Assembly (NCBI GenBank): GCA_034670065.1
Contig: JAXMOG010000003.1
Coordinates: forward strand, 314,324-378,323
Direction: 5' to 3'
Origin: Mesobacterium_A sp034670065
GTDB taxonomy: Bacteria > Pseudomonadota > Alphaproteobacteria > Rhodobacterales > Rhodobacteraceae
DNA: 64,000 nt
This document shows positions 1 through 8,165 of the stretch, in pieces; the first letter of the stretch is position 1, and each line of letters opens with the position of its first letter. Both the position numbers and the translations under genes were made by a program. Under the pieces are notes generated by a model. That model was not told the DNA's origin. It saw only the letters and a list, made by a program, of their open reading frames with translations, and did no database searches.

Positions 1-164
1 GCTTCGCACCAGCTTTGAAACAGGGCGCGCCCTTCGGCATCTTCGTCGGTAAGAGTTTGGCGGTTGTTTCCGCCAGCAATGCCCGGCCCGATCTTGGCCA
101 TTTCCATCAAGCTATCCCACAAACGGTCTGCATTGATGCGAAGGTTGGCGGCGGGTGCGCTCAT
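1..164 (-). CDS. Zn-dependent hydrolase, N-carbamoyl-amino-acid hydrolase family (5' part only)
   Basis: Only the first 54 codons lie in the window; the gene runs off the left edge. The N-terminus, with NLRINADRLW and the GPGIAGGNNRQTLTDED stretch, is typical of M20-family N-carbamoyl-L-amino-acid hydrolases (beta-ureidopropionase/allantoate amidohydrolase-like). The ATG at 162-164 follows AAGGAG. A near-perfect RutR operator lies 71 bp upstream and rutR is divergent, so the likely role is hydrolysis of carbamoyl-beta-alanine in reductive pyrimidine breakdown. The role is inferred from context; the metal-binding residues are outside the window. Confidence 0.8.
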   Translation of the reverse strand, partial: MSAPAANLRINADRLWDSLMEMAKIGPGIAGGNNRQTLTDEDAEGRALFQSWCE

Positions 165-234
165 AGCGGGCTCCTTTGGCTGACTTCCCCGACGCGCCTA
201 TGACAGCTTAAACGAGTCTGGGATAATTCCGTAT

Positions 235-250
235 TTGACCAATCGGTCAA
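235..250. promoter_or_regulatory. RutR-like operator
   Basis: TTGACCAATCGGTCAA matches the E. coli RutR consensus TTGACCA-N2-TGGTCAA at 13 of 14 defined positions. It lies between the divergent hydrolase gene and rutR, close to the hydrolase start, so it could repress the hydrolase transcript and possibly autoregulate rutR. Confidence 0.75.
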
Positions 251-382
251 AGACACGCTAGCAGTTAGACGTTACCAGTCAAGCATCACGCCACAAACGT
301 TGGCAATAGATCATAATTTTGGCATTTTCGGCCGTGATAAAACGCGAAAATGACCCTGAAATAAGCAAGTGCAGAGACCACC

Positions 383-985
383 ATGCCGGAAATGACACGA
401 ATCCAACGACGCAATCGCGATGTGATCCTTGGAGCAGGGCTAAAGGTGTTTTCTCAATACGGTTTTCGCGGTGCAACTTTGGACCAGATCGCGACCGAAG
501 CCGGGCTTTCAAAGCCGAATATGCTGTATTATTTCAAATCCAAGGAAGCCATCCACAACGCTTTGCTGGAAGGGCTTTTGGACACCTGGCTGAACCCGCT
601 GCGGGCGTTGGATCCGGCAGGGGATCCGTTGGAAGAGATCCTGTCCTACGTTCACCGAAAAATTGAAATGAGCCGCGACTTTCCCGAAGAATCCCGGCTA
701 TTCGCGAATGAAATTGTGCATGGCGCACCGCGCATCCACGACGCGCTGTCTGGTGAGCTGAAAACACTGGTTGATGAAAAGGCCAAGGTCATTTCCGGCT
801 GGGCCGAACAGGGATTGATACAGCCGGTCGATGCCCACCACCTGATTTTTTCGATCTGGGCGCTCACCCAGCACTACGCCGATTTCGACGTTCAGGTCCG
901 CGCTGTTTTGGATGGAAAAGACCCGTACGAGGATGCCTCGGCCTGGGTCGATACAGTGTTCCGGCGGGTCCTGACCAAGGACTGA
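383..985 (+). CDS. rutR: TetR-family pyrimidine utilisation regulator RutR
   Basis: 200 residues, close to E. coli RutR (212). The N-terminal TetR helix-turn-helix covers about residues 30-51, ending in the LSKPNMLYYF recognition region. The C-terminal ligand domain keeps RutR-type stretches such as SRLFANEI, LKTLVDEKAKVISGW and HHLIFSIWALTQHYADF. In E. coli RutR binds uracil or thymine and releases DNA. The ATG at 383 gives a full-length N-terminus. Its neighbours are a carbamoyl hydrolase and preTA, with matching operators beside both, so a local pyrimidine regulon is likely. Confidence 0.9.
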   Translation: MPEMTRIQRRNRDVILGAGLKVFSQYGFRGATLDQIATEAGLSKPNMLYYFKSKEAIHNALLEGLLDTWLNPLRALDPAGDPLEEILSYVHRKIEMSRDFPEESRLFANEIVHGAPRIHDALSGELKTLVDEKAKVISGWAEQGLIQPVDAHHLIFSIWALTQHYADFDVQVRAVLDGKDPYEDASAWVDTVFRRVLTKD

Positions 986-1042
986 CCCGCCGCTATAGTT
1001 TTGTGCCCAGCGCCCGTTGCGGGCAACGGCGCATGCCTGCCC

Positions 1043-2347
1043 CTATTCAGCCGCCTGGAACGACGGATTGTTCGGGTGCATGGTCCAGTTGGCATATTCG
1101 TCAGATACGGTTTTGCCGGTACGCGGATCCACGGTGCCTTCTGCCAGCCGCTCCATCGAGATGCAGTTTTCAACCGGACACACATCAACACACAGGTTGC
1201 AGGCCACGCATTCGGCGTCATTCACCTCAAACACGCGATCTTCATGCATCCAAATGGCCTGGTGGCTGGTGTCTTCACAGGCTGCATAGCACCGACCACA
1301 TTTGATGCAGGCATCCTGATCGATCTTGGCCTTCGCAACGTAGTTCAGGTTCAAGAACTGCCAATCAGTCACGTTTGGCACAGCACGCCCGACAAAATCA
1401 CTGGTGCTGGTGTAACCCTTCTCGTCCATCCACTGGGACAATCCACGCTTCATCTCTTCGACGACCTTGAAGCCATAGGTCATGGCCGCCGTGCAAACCT
1501 GAACATTCCCCGCGCCCAGCGACATGAATTCTGCCGCATCGCGCCATGTGGTGACACCACCGATGGCCGAAATGGGCAAACCGCGTGTTTCCTGATCACG
1601 GGCGATTTCTGCCACCATGTTCATCGCAATCGGCTTGACGGCCGGTCCGCAATAGCCACCGTGGCTGCCCTTGCCGTCAATGCTGGGCTCTGGGCTGAAA
1701 GTGTCCAGATTAACCGAGGTGATGGAGCTGACAGTATTGATCAAGCTCACTGCATCCGCACCACCATTCAGCGCTGCACGTGCGGGAAACCGGATATCGG
1801 TGATATTTGGCGTCAGTTTCACAATCACGGGCTTGTCGTAATTCTCTTTGCACCAGCGCGTGACCATTTCGATGTATTCAGGCACCTGCCCAACAGCGGC
1901 GCCCATGCCGCGTTCGCTCATCCCATGCGGGCAACCGAAATTCAGTTCGATGCCGTCGGCACCAGTTTCGGCTACCCGCGGGAGGATGGCTTTCCATGAC
2001 GCCTCGTCACAAGGCACCATGATCGAGACAATTAGCGCACGATCCGGATAATCCGCTTTGACACGCGCGATCTCTTCCAGATTGGTTTCCAATGGCCGAT
2101 CTGTGATCAACTCGATGTTGTTCAGACCCAACAAGCGACGGTCCGCACCATAGATCGCGCCATATCGAGGGCCGTTAACGTTAACAACGGGTGGACCCGC
2201 CTCGCCCAGAGTTTTCCAAACCACGCCGCCCCAGCCGGCCTCATATGCGCGGCGAACATTGTATTCTTTGTCAGTGGGTGGCGCAGAGGCCAACCAGAAT
2301 GGATTTGGGCTTTTGATGCCCAGAAAGTTTGTCGTCAGATCAGCCAT
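1043..2347 (-). CDS. preA: NAD-dependent dihydropyrimidine dehydrogenase, PreA subunit
   Basis: 434 residues. An FMN-binding dihydroorotate-dehydrogenase-like barrel (about residues 1-320) is followed by two [4Fe-4S] motifs, Cys 347/350/353/357 and Cys 380/383/386/390. With PreT it interconverts uracil/thymine and the 5,6-dihydro forms. I chose the ATG at 2347 (MADLTTNFLG) because it matches the family N-terminus and follows GGAGGC; the frame stays open 32 codons upstream into preT. It is 25 bp downstream of preT, so they form one operon. Confidence 0.93.
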   Translation of the reverse strand: MADLTTNFLGIKSPNPFWLASAPPTDKEYNVRRAYEAGWGGVVWKTLGEAGPPVVNVNGPRYGAIYGADRRLLGLNNIELITDRPLETNLEEIARVKADYPDRALIVSIMVPCDEASWKAILPRVAETGADGIELNFGCPHGMSERGMGAAVGQVPEYIEMVTRWCKENYDKPVIVKLTPNITDIRFPARAALNGGADAVSLINTVSSITSVNLDTFSPEPSIDGKGSHGGYCGPAVKPIAMNMVAEIARDQETRGLPISAIGGVTTWRDAAEFMSLGAGNVQVCTAAMTYGFKVVEEMKRGLSQWMDEKGYTSTSDFVGRAVPNVTDWQFLNLNYVAKAKIDQDACIKCGRCYAACEDTSHQAIWMHEDRVFEVNDAECVACNLCVDVCPVENCISMERLAEGTVDPRTGKTVSDEYANWTMHPNNPSFQAAE

Positions 2348-2372
2348 TTCGCGTGCCTCCGTCGGTCGGGAA

Positions 2373-3680
2373 TTACCCCGCCGCCCCCAACAATACCTTG
2401 TGAATATCTTCTGCCGCATCCCGGCCTTCGGCCACTGCGACAACGGTCAAATCCTGGCCCTCGGTGCAATCGCCCCCGGCCCAGACTTTTGGGTTGGACG
2501 TACGCAAGCCATTTTCAACAAAAAGCTTTTTGCCATCCAGCGCCAGCCCATCAGGCGGGTTTTCCATCGATTGCCCGATCGCCACGTGCACCTGATCTGC
2601 GGGCAACACCAGTGTTTCATCCGATCCTGTTTGGGTGAACTCAACAGAGCTGACGTGCCCATCCCCAATGGCGGCTTTCGGGCTGGCGTTAAACACCAAT
2701 CGCACCCCTTTTGACGTGGCCAAATCCTGCTCAAACTGGCTGGCAGGAATCTGATCCGGCCCCTTGCGATACACAAGGGTTACGGTGTCTGCGCCCAGCA
2801 GTTTGGATTGCACAGCCGCATCCACCGCCGTCATACCACCGCCGATCACCACTACATTGCGCCCAACGGACACAGAGCTAAGGTCTTCGGCCTGCCGCAG
2901 GTCCGCAATGAAATCGACCGCCGATCCAACACCCGGCATATCAAACCCGGCCAACGCATTGGCTGACGGCAACCCAATCCCAAGGAACACCGCATCATAG
3001 GCGCCTTCCAAGTCTGACAACGAAACATCCGCGCCCAAGGCGGTGCCGTAGCGGATTTCGATGCCGCCGATCTGCAACAGCCAATCGACCTCGGCCTGTG
3101 CAAAACCATCTACGGTTTTGTAACTGGCAATTCCAAATTCGTTCAAACCACCAGGCTTTTGCCGCGCCTCGTAGATCACGACATCATGCCCCTTCATCGC
3201 CAGACGATGAGCACAAGACAAACCCGCAGGCCCGGCGCCAACCACCGCCACGCGCTTGCCAGTTGCTGCGGCCCTCTCAAACGGATGTGTGCCAGCGGAC
3301 ATCATGCTGTCCGTCGCAAATCGCTGCAAACGGCCAATATCCACAGGCTTGCCTTCGGCCGCCTCGCGCACACAAACTTCTTCGCATAGCGTTTCAGTCG
3401 GGCAAACGCGGGCGCACATTCCGCCCAAAATGTTTTGTTCGAAAATTGTTTGGGCAGCAGCTTCCGGCTGCCCTGTCGCAATCTGGCGAATAAACAACGG
3501 TATATCGATGTCCGTCGGACAGGCGACTGTGCATGGCGCATCGTGGCAGAAGTAACAACGATCTGCTGCTACTGCGGCCTCATGCCCATCGTAAGGTGCA
3601 TGTAAGTCCGAAAAATTCTGGACCAATGTCTCGGCGCTTAGGCGCCCAGCGGCAATGCCGGGGGTCAAAGGGCTGGTCAT
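2373..3680 (-). CDS. preT: NAD-dependent dihydropyrimidine dehydrogenase, PreT subunit
   Basis: 435 residues of the glutamate-synthase small-subunit type. N-terminal cysteines 42/45/50/54 and 89/93/99/103 ligate two Fe-S clusters. A GAGPAG dinucleotide site starts at about residue 148 and a second one (VVVIGGGMTAVDAA) lies near residue 280. It supplies electrons between NAD(H) and PreA. The start is the ATG at 3680 behind GGGAG. A weaker RutR-like site lies about 50 bp upstream, and preA follows directly. Confidence 0.92.
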   Translation of the reverse strand: MTSPLTPGIAAGRLSAETLVQNFSDLHAPYDGHEAAVAADRCYFCHDAPCTVACPTDIDIPLFIRQIATGQPEAAAQTIFEQNILGGMCARVCPTETLCEEVCVREAAEGKPVDIGRLQRFATDSMMSAGTHPFERAAATGKRVAVVGAGPAGLSCAHRLAMKGHDVVIYEARQKPGGLNEFGIASYKTVDGFAQAEVDWLLQIGGIEIRYGTALGADVSLSDLEGAYDAVFLGIGLPSANALAGFDMPGVGSAVDFIADLRQAEDLSSVSVGRNVVVIGGGMTAVDAAVQSKLLGADTVTLVYRKGPDQIPASQFEQDLATSKGVRLVFNASPKAAIGDGHVSSVEFTQTGSDETLVLPADQVHVAIGQSMENPPDGLALDGKKLFVENGLRTSNPKVWAGGDCTEGQDLTVVAVAEGRDAAEDIHKVLLGAAG

Positions 3681-3727
3681 GGCGGCTCCCTGTTATCTTA
3701 TGGGAACAGCCTGCCACAATCTGATTT

Positions 3728-3743
3728 TTTATCAAATGGTAAA
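3728..3743. promoter_or_regulatory. Second RutR-like operator, upstream of preT
   Basis: TTTATCAAATGGTAAA matches the RutR consensus at 11 of 14 defined positions, and its CA-N2-TGG centre is intact. It lies 48 bp upstream of the preT start codon. It is weaker than the site at 235-250, but it sits where an operator for preTA is expected. The functional link is inferred. Confidence 0.5.
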
Positions 3744-3794
3744 TTTTTAAAACACACGAGTTTTCTGGGCGGCGCTCAATTTTTTGGCAACCGC

Positions 3795-4217
3795 CTACCG
3801 TGCAGGAGGGATCGAATACGTCAAAGACGCCCGTGCAACAGGCTCTTTCATGCCTTCCGAATAGATCATGACATCCGATACGCTCAGCGCGCGCCCCAGC
3901 TTCAGCAGCCGCGCATGCGCCAGCAAATCAACACCCGCCACCGGTTTGCGCATAAAATCAATCGAGCAATTCGTGGTCACAGCCAGCGCCTCGCGGCCGA
4001 CATGGGACATGGTAACGACATATGCCGACACGTCGGCCAAGGAAAACATCGCAGGCCCCGACACCGTACCGCCAGGCCGCAAATGCCTTTCATCAGAATG
4101 CAATCGCATGATCAGCCCGTCTTCATCCAAACGGTCAATTCCAAACATGCCTTTGACCTGTGGGAATACCTCATCCAGAAATGCTTCCATTTCCGTTGCG
4201 TTCAGTTTCAGTGCCAT
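3795..4217 (-). CDS. PaaI-like hotdog-fold thioesterase
   Basis: 140 residues with the single hotdog domain of the PaaI/YigI group. The HLRPGGTVSGPAMFSLADVSAY region is the central helix and its lead-in, and NCSIDFMRKPV is a typical following strand. Such enzymes hydrolyse acyl-CoA thioesters in the cytosol. The start at 4217 follows AGGGAGGG. It is transcribed divergently from the crotonase-family gene at 4275 across 57 bp, so both may share regulation in acyl-CoA turnover. The acyl substrate cannot be told. Confidence 0.8.
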   Translation of the reverse strand: MALKLNATEMEAFLDEVFPQVKGMFGIDRLDEDGLIMRLHSDERHLRPGGTVSGPAMFSLADVSAYVVTMSHVGREALAVTTNCSIDFMRKPVAGVDLLAHARLLKLGRALSVSDVMIYSEGMKEPVARASLTYSIPPAR

Positions 4218-4274
4218 ACTTCCCTCCCTCTTCGCTCGCCGCTAAGCTGACTAACAAATGTTTGGGAGGACAAG

Positions 4275-5060
4275 ATGGCAATTCTGGAACGTTGCGACAC
4301 AAACGGGGTCGCGCACCTGATGATGAATGCGCCCGACCGGCTGAACGCCCTGTCGGACAAAATGCTGGCTGCCCTGCAATCAACACTGGACGAGATCGCC
4401 CAAGACCGCAGCATCCGCGTTGTTGTCCTGTCAGGCGCGGGCAAGGCGTTTTGCGCCGGGCATGATCTGAAACAGATGCAAAACGGGCGCCAGGCCGAAG
4501 ACGGCGGCAAGGCCTATTTCAAGGATTTGTTCGACCGCTGTGCCAAGGTGATGCAAACCGTCCAGCGCTTACCACAACCGGTCATCGCGCAGGCCCATGG
4601 CATTGCCACCGCTGCCGGATGCCAATTGGTGGCCACCTGCGATATGGCCGTTGCCGCCGAAGGTACGCGGTTTGGTGTGAATGGCGTGAATATCGGCCTG
4701 TTCTGTTCTACCCCCATGGTCGCCTTGACCCGCAACATTCCACGCAAACAAGCGTTCGAGATGCTGACAACCGGCGCTTTCATCGACACAGATCGCGCTA
4801 TGTCCCTGGGCCTGATCAATCACGCCGTCCCACACGACAACCTGGCCGAAGCCACTCAGAAACTGGCGGAAACCGTCGCGGAAAAACTGGGCGCTGCGAT
4901 CAAGATCGGCAAAGAAGCCTTCTATGCACAGTCGATGATGAGCACACAGGACGCCTACGCCTATACCGGCGCGGTGATGGCAGAGAACATGCTTTGGCGT
5001 GACACCAATGAAGGCATCAGCGCGTTTTTGGAAAAACGCCCGCCAGACTGGCAGCAGTAA
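4275..5060 (+). CDS. Crotonase-family protein, ECHDC3-like
   Basis: 261 residues with the crotonase fold; the oxyanion-hole region is FCAGHDLKQM near residue 59. The active-site segment reads AAGCQLVATCDMAVA then GVNIGLFCSTP, very like eukaryotic ECHDC3. The two catalytic glutamates of true enoyl-CoA hydratases are replaced, by Gln117 and about Gly137. It is therefore unlikely to be a classical hydratase, though it would be named so by similarity. The start follows GGGAGG. It is divergent from a thioesterase. Confidence 0.82.
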   Translation: MAILERCDTNGVAHLMMNAPDRLNALSDKMLAALQSTLDEIAQDRSIRVVVLSGAGKAFCAGHDLKQMQNGRQAEDGGKAYFKDLFDRCAKVMQTVQRLPQPVIAQAHGIATAAGCQLVATCDMAVAAEGTRFGVNGVNIGLFCSTPMVALTRNIPRKQAFEMLTTGAFIDTDRAMSLGLINHAVPHDNLAEATQKLAETVAEKLGAAIKIGKEAFYAQSMMSTQDAYAYTGAVMAENMLWRDTNEGISAFLEKRPPDWQQ

Positions 5061-5196
5061 CAATCCAGCCCGAAGAACATGCAGCCCCTCAGGCTTCGCC
5101 ACTTTGGGCCCTGCCCCAGCCAAATGACCCAAGATATCGGTGGTTATTTCAACCCTGCCCCGTGACAAGTCGGTCGCGCTTTATTACATGCTCGCC

Positions 5197-6552
5197 ATGA
5201 CACAAGAGCTTCACATCGTTGGTGGCGGCATGGCAGGGTCCGAGGCCGCTTGGCAGGCTGCCCAGGCTGGTGTGCCTGTCGTCCTACACGAAATGCGCCC
5301 CAAGGTCGAAACCTTCGCGCATAAAACCGGTCACTTGGGCGAGATGGTTTGTTCCAACTCCTTCCGCTCGGATGATCATGAACAAAACGCCGTTGGCCTG
5401 CTGCATTGGGAAATGAAAGCCGCCAATGGCCTGATCATTTCGACCGCCTATACCCATCGCCTGCCCGCGGGTGGCGCTTTGGCCGTGGATCGTGACGTTT
5501 TCGCGCAAGACGTGACCGCCAGATTGAAGGCACTGCCAAATGTCCGCGTCAGCTACGAAGAAGTCGCGGAACTGCCCGATCAGGGGCAATGGATTTTCGC
5601 CACCGGGCCTTTGACCTCTCCGGCTTTGGGTCAGGCCATTCAGGCCGAAACCGGGGCCGAAGCTCTGGCCTTTTTCGATGCGATCGCCCCGATCCTGTAT
5701 GCCGACAGTATCGACATGACTCGCGCCTGGATGCAGTCACGTTATGACAAGGGCGACACCGAAGAAGAGCGTCGCGCTTATCTGAACTGCCCGATGGACA
5801 AAGACCAGTACGAGGCGTTCATCGATGCCCTGTTGGCGGCCGATAAAACCGAATTTCACGAAGGTGAGACAGCAGGCTATTTTGATGGCTGCCTGCCCAT
5901 CGAAGTGATGGCCGAACGCGGGCGTGAAACCCTGCGCCACGGACCGATGAAACCGGTTGGCCTGACCAACCCGCATCAGCCCGATGTCAAAGCTCATGCG
6001 GTTGTCCAGCTGCGCCGCGACAACGCCCTGGGCACCTTGTACAATATCGTCGGCTTTCAGACCAAAATGAAATACGGTGCCCAAACCGAAGTTCTGCGCA
6101 TGATCCCCGGTTTGGAAGAGGCCCGTTTTGCCCGCTTGGGCGGTATCCACCGCAACACATTCTTGAACTCGCCAACATTGCTGGATTCCCAGATGCGGCT
6201 GAAGTCAAAACCAAATATCCGCTTTGCTGGTCAGATCACTGGCGTCGAAGGCTATGTCGAATCTGCCGCAATGGGGCTTCTGGCCGGGCGTTTGGCCACT
6301 GCCGAAATTCTGGGCCGCCCGCTGGTCCCAGTGCCGCAGGACAGCGCGCATGGCGCTTTGGTTCACCACATCACCGGAGGGGCCGAAGCCAAGACCTTTC
6401 AGCCAATGAACGTCAACTTCGGCCTGTTCCGCCCGGTTGACGGCCTCAAAGGGGGCCGCCGCGGCCGCCGAGACCGCTACAAAGCCTATACAGAACGGGC
6501 CAAGGCCGCTTGGTCAGATTGGCTGGCCGCACAACTGGCGCCAGCTGCATGA
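5197..6552 (+). CDS. trmFO: FADH2- and folate-dependent tRNA (uracil-54-C5)-methyltransferase TrmFO
   Basis: 451 residues. The FAD-binding HIVGGGMAGSEAAW lies at the N-terminus, the conserved GEMVCSNSFRSDD carries the family cysteine, and NVNFGLFRP lies near the C-terminus. It makes ribothymidine-54 in tRNA using methylenetetrahydrofolate. The ATG at 5197 gives the standard N-terminus; an in-frame ATG at 5188 is possible. Its stop overlaps the start of the next small gene (ATGA), and gluQ follows, so three genes probably form one tRNA-modification operon. Confidence 0.93.
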   Translation: MTQELHIVGGGMAGSEAAWQAAQAGVPVVLHEMRPKVETFAHKTGHLGEMVCSNSFRSDDHEQNAVGLLHWEMKAANGLIISTAYTHRLPAGGALAVDRDVFAQDVTARLKALPNVRVSYEEVAELPDQGQWIFATGPLTSPALGQAIQAETGAEALAFFDAIAPILYADSIDMTRAWMQSRYDKGDTEEERRAYLNCPMDKDQYEAFIDALLAADKTEFHEGETAGYFDGCLPIEVMAERGRETLRHGPMKPVGLTNPHQPDVKAHAVVQLRRDNALGTLYNIVGFQTKMKYGAQTEVLRMIPGLEEARFARLGGIHRNTFLNSPTLLDSQMRLKSKPNIRFAGQITGVEGYVESAAMGLLAGRLATAEILGRPLVPVPQDSAHGALVHHITGGAEAKTFQPMNVNFGLFRPVDGLKGGRRGRRDRYKAYTERAKAAWSDWLAAQLAPAA

Positions 6553-6767
6553 ACTATGTCCTGGCACTTTTTCTGCCGCCCCTGTCCATTTTGTTCACGG
6601 GGCGGCCGATATTGGCCATTGTGGTTCTGGTGATCTGGCTACCCGCCATTTTGTTTTCCGGCGGGCTGACCCACCCAATGTTCATCCTTCTGGCCTGGAT
6701 TTTGATCTACCAATCCGGCGAAGAACGCCGCGTTCAACGGATTGAACGTTCAAGGCGAAAGGACTGA
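6549..6767 (+). CDS. Small membrane protein, YqaE/Pmp3-like
   Basis: 72 residues with two hydrophobic segments (about 1-30 and 35-56) and a basic, charged tail rich in Arg. The LALFLPPLSILFTGRP start resembles YqaE/Pmp3 proteins, but the match is loose. The ATG overlaps the trmFO stop by four bases, and gluQ starts 2 bp after its stop, so it is translationally coupled within the operon. Function unknown. Confidence 0.7.
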   Translation: MNYVLALFLPPLSILFTGRPILAIVVLVIWLPAILFSGGLTHPMFILLAWILIYQSGEERRVQRIERSRRKD

Positions 6768-6769
6768 AC

Positions 6770-7639
6770 TTGCGCACGCGCTTTGCCCCTTCGCCCACGG
6801 GACCGCTGCATTTGGGGCACGCCTATTCGGCAATTCTCGCCCATGACATGGCCCGTGCGGCAGGCGGTCAATTCCTGTTGCGGATCGAAGATATCGACAG
6901 GCAGCGCAGCAAACCGGAATGGGAAAGCCAACTGATTGACGATCTGACGTGGCTCGGCCTGACATGGGATGCCCCCCCGCAACGTCAATCTCAGCATCTG
7001 CCCGCCTATCGCACCGCCCTTCAATCGCTGTGGTCGCTTGGCTTGTTGTACCCCTGCACCTGCTCGCGGCGCGACATCGCAGAGGCCGCCAACGCCCCGC
7101 AAGAAGGCGCAGCGCCAGTCTTTGGCCCGGATGGTCTGGTCTACCCCGGCACGTGCCGGCCCAATCCGGCGCCGCGCTCCGGTCCTCCCCCCTTCGGCTC
7201 GGCCTTACGTTTAAACATGCGTATGGCGCTTGAACATCTCGGGTCCCGGCTGCCCGACCATTTCATTGAAACCGGACAAGGCAGCCCGCAACACGGCCCT
7301 GTCCATCGCGATCAATTGGTGTCCCAGGTGGGCGATATCGTCGTGTCACGCAAAGACTTTGACGGCTCTTACCACCTGTGTGTGGTTCTGGATGATGCCG
7401 CGCAAAACATAACCGATGTCATCCGCGGCCAAGACCTGTTTGATGCCACGCAGATCCATGTTGTCTTGCAAGCGCTGTTGGGCCTTCCCACACCGCGTTA
7501 TCACCACCACCACCTGATCCGCGATGATCAGGGCCAGCGACTGGCCAAGCGCGACAACGCGCGCGCCATAGCCCGTTACCGCGCCGATGGCGCGACTCCA
7601 CAGGACATTCGCCAAATGATCGGCCTGAACAACAATTGA
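6770..7639 (+). CDS. gluQ: Glutamyl-Q tRNA(Asp) synthetase
   Basis: 289 residues: the catalytic half of a glutamyl-tRNA synthetase without the anticodon-binding domain. It has FAPSPTGPLHLGHA (HIGH-type signature), the zinc-type CTC plus downstream Cys cluster, and a KRDN (KMSKS-type) sequence near residue 262. It attaches glutamate to queuosine-34 of tRNA(Asp). The start is a TTG at 6770, 2 bp after the previous stop, chosen because it places RTRFAPSPTG at the N-terminus and AAGG lies upstream. Confidence 0.92.
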   Translation: MRTRFAPSPTGPLHLGHAYSAILAHDMARAAGGQFLLRIEDIDRQRSKPEWESQLIDDLTWLGLTWDAPPQRQSQHLPAYRTALQSLWSLGLLYPCTCSRRDIAEAANAPQEGAAPVFGPDGLVYPGTCRPNPAPRSGPPPFGSALRLNMRMALEHLGSRLPDHFIETGQGSPQHGPVHRDQLVSQVGDIVVSRKDFDGSYHLCVVLDDAAQNITDVIRGQDLFDATQIHVVLQALLGLPTPRYHHHHLIRDDQGQRLAKRDNARAIARYRADGATPQDIRQMIGLNNN

Positions 7640-7710
7640 TTAAATATCACTCCAGGCCCGCAAACAGCACCGACCATGGGCTTCTTCTGTTCAAAATACC
7701 TCGGGGGAGA

Positions 7711-7738
7711 CGCCGCAGGCGGCGGGGGCAGCGCCCCC
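7711..7738 (-). terminator. Tandem GC-rich stem-loops after hisI
   Basis: Two abutting hairpins, CGCCGC-AG-GCGGCG (7711-7724) and GGGGGC-AGC-GCCCCC (7724-7738). In the minus direction they are followed by CTCCCCCGAGG and TATTTT. Similar GC-rich elements ending in CCCCCGAGG are common after Rhodobacterales genes (family knowledge). It probably ends hisI transcription, and possibly gluQ as well. Confidence 0.5.
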
Positions 7739-8097
7739 TAGTCTTCCGGTGTCATCAGCTCCACCGTCTCTCCGTCCCGCACTGCTGTGAAAAAACAGCT
7801 GCGCCGGTTGGTGTGACACGCAGGTCCGGTTTGGCGCACCAGCACCAAAATACAGTCCTTGTCGCAATCAAAGCGAAAATCCTGCAACTCTTGAACGTGG
7901 CCAGAGCTTTCGCCCTTCACCCAAAACGACTGACGCGACCGAGACCAATAGGTCACCCGGCCGCTGTCCAAAGTCCGCTGCACCGCTTCGGCATTCATCC
8001 ATGCCATCATCAACACTTCACCACTACCGGCATCCTGCGCAATGGCGGGGATAAGGCCACGGTCATCATAGACCAAAGTCTCGGGATCGAAGGACAT
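7738..8097 (-). CDS. hisI: Phosphoribosyl-AMP cyclohydrolase
   Basis: 119 residues, the usual length for stand-alone HisI without the HisE domain. Conserved stretches are MMAWMNAEAV, RVTYWSRSRQ, WVKGESSGH and the metal-binding DCDKDCILV and HTNRRSCF motifs. It catalyses the third step of histidine synthesis. The ATG at 8097 (MSFDPETL) is preferred over an in-frame start 54 bp upstream, which would overlap the divergent promoter. Confidence 0.93.
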   Translation of the reverse strand: MSFDPETLVYDDRGLIPAIAQDAGSGEVLMMAWMNAEAVQRTLDSGRVTYWSRSRQSFWVKGESSGHVQELQDFRFDCDKDCILVLVRQTGPACHTNRRSCFFTAVRDGETVELMTPED

Positions 8098-8165
8098 GAT
8101 GAAAAACCTTTTTGCATCGCCTGAATTGCTGCCTATGTAAGGACTACCCATCCAGAGGAAAAGCC

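Noticed and set aside
1001..1999. 332-codon open frame opposite preA
   Set aside because: preA carries both ferredoxin motifs; the reverse frame has no domain and no ribosome site.
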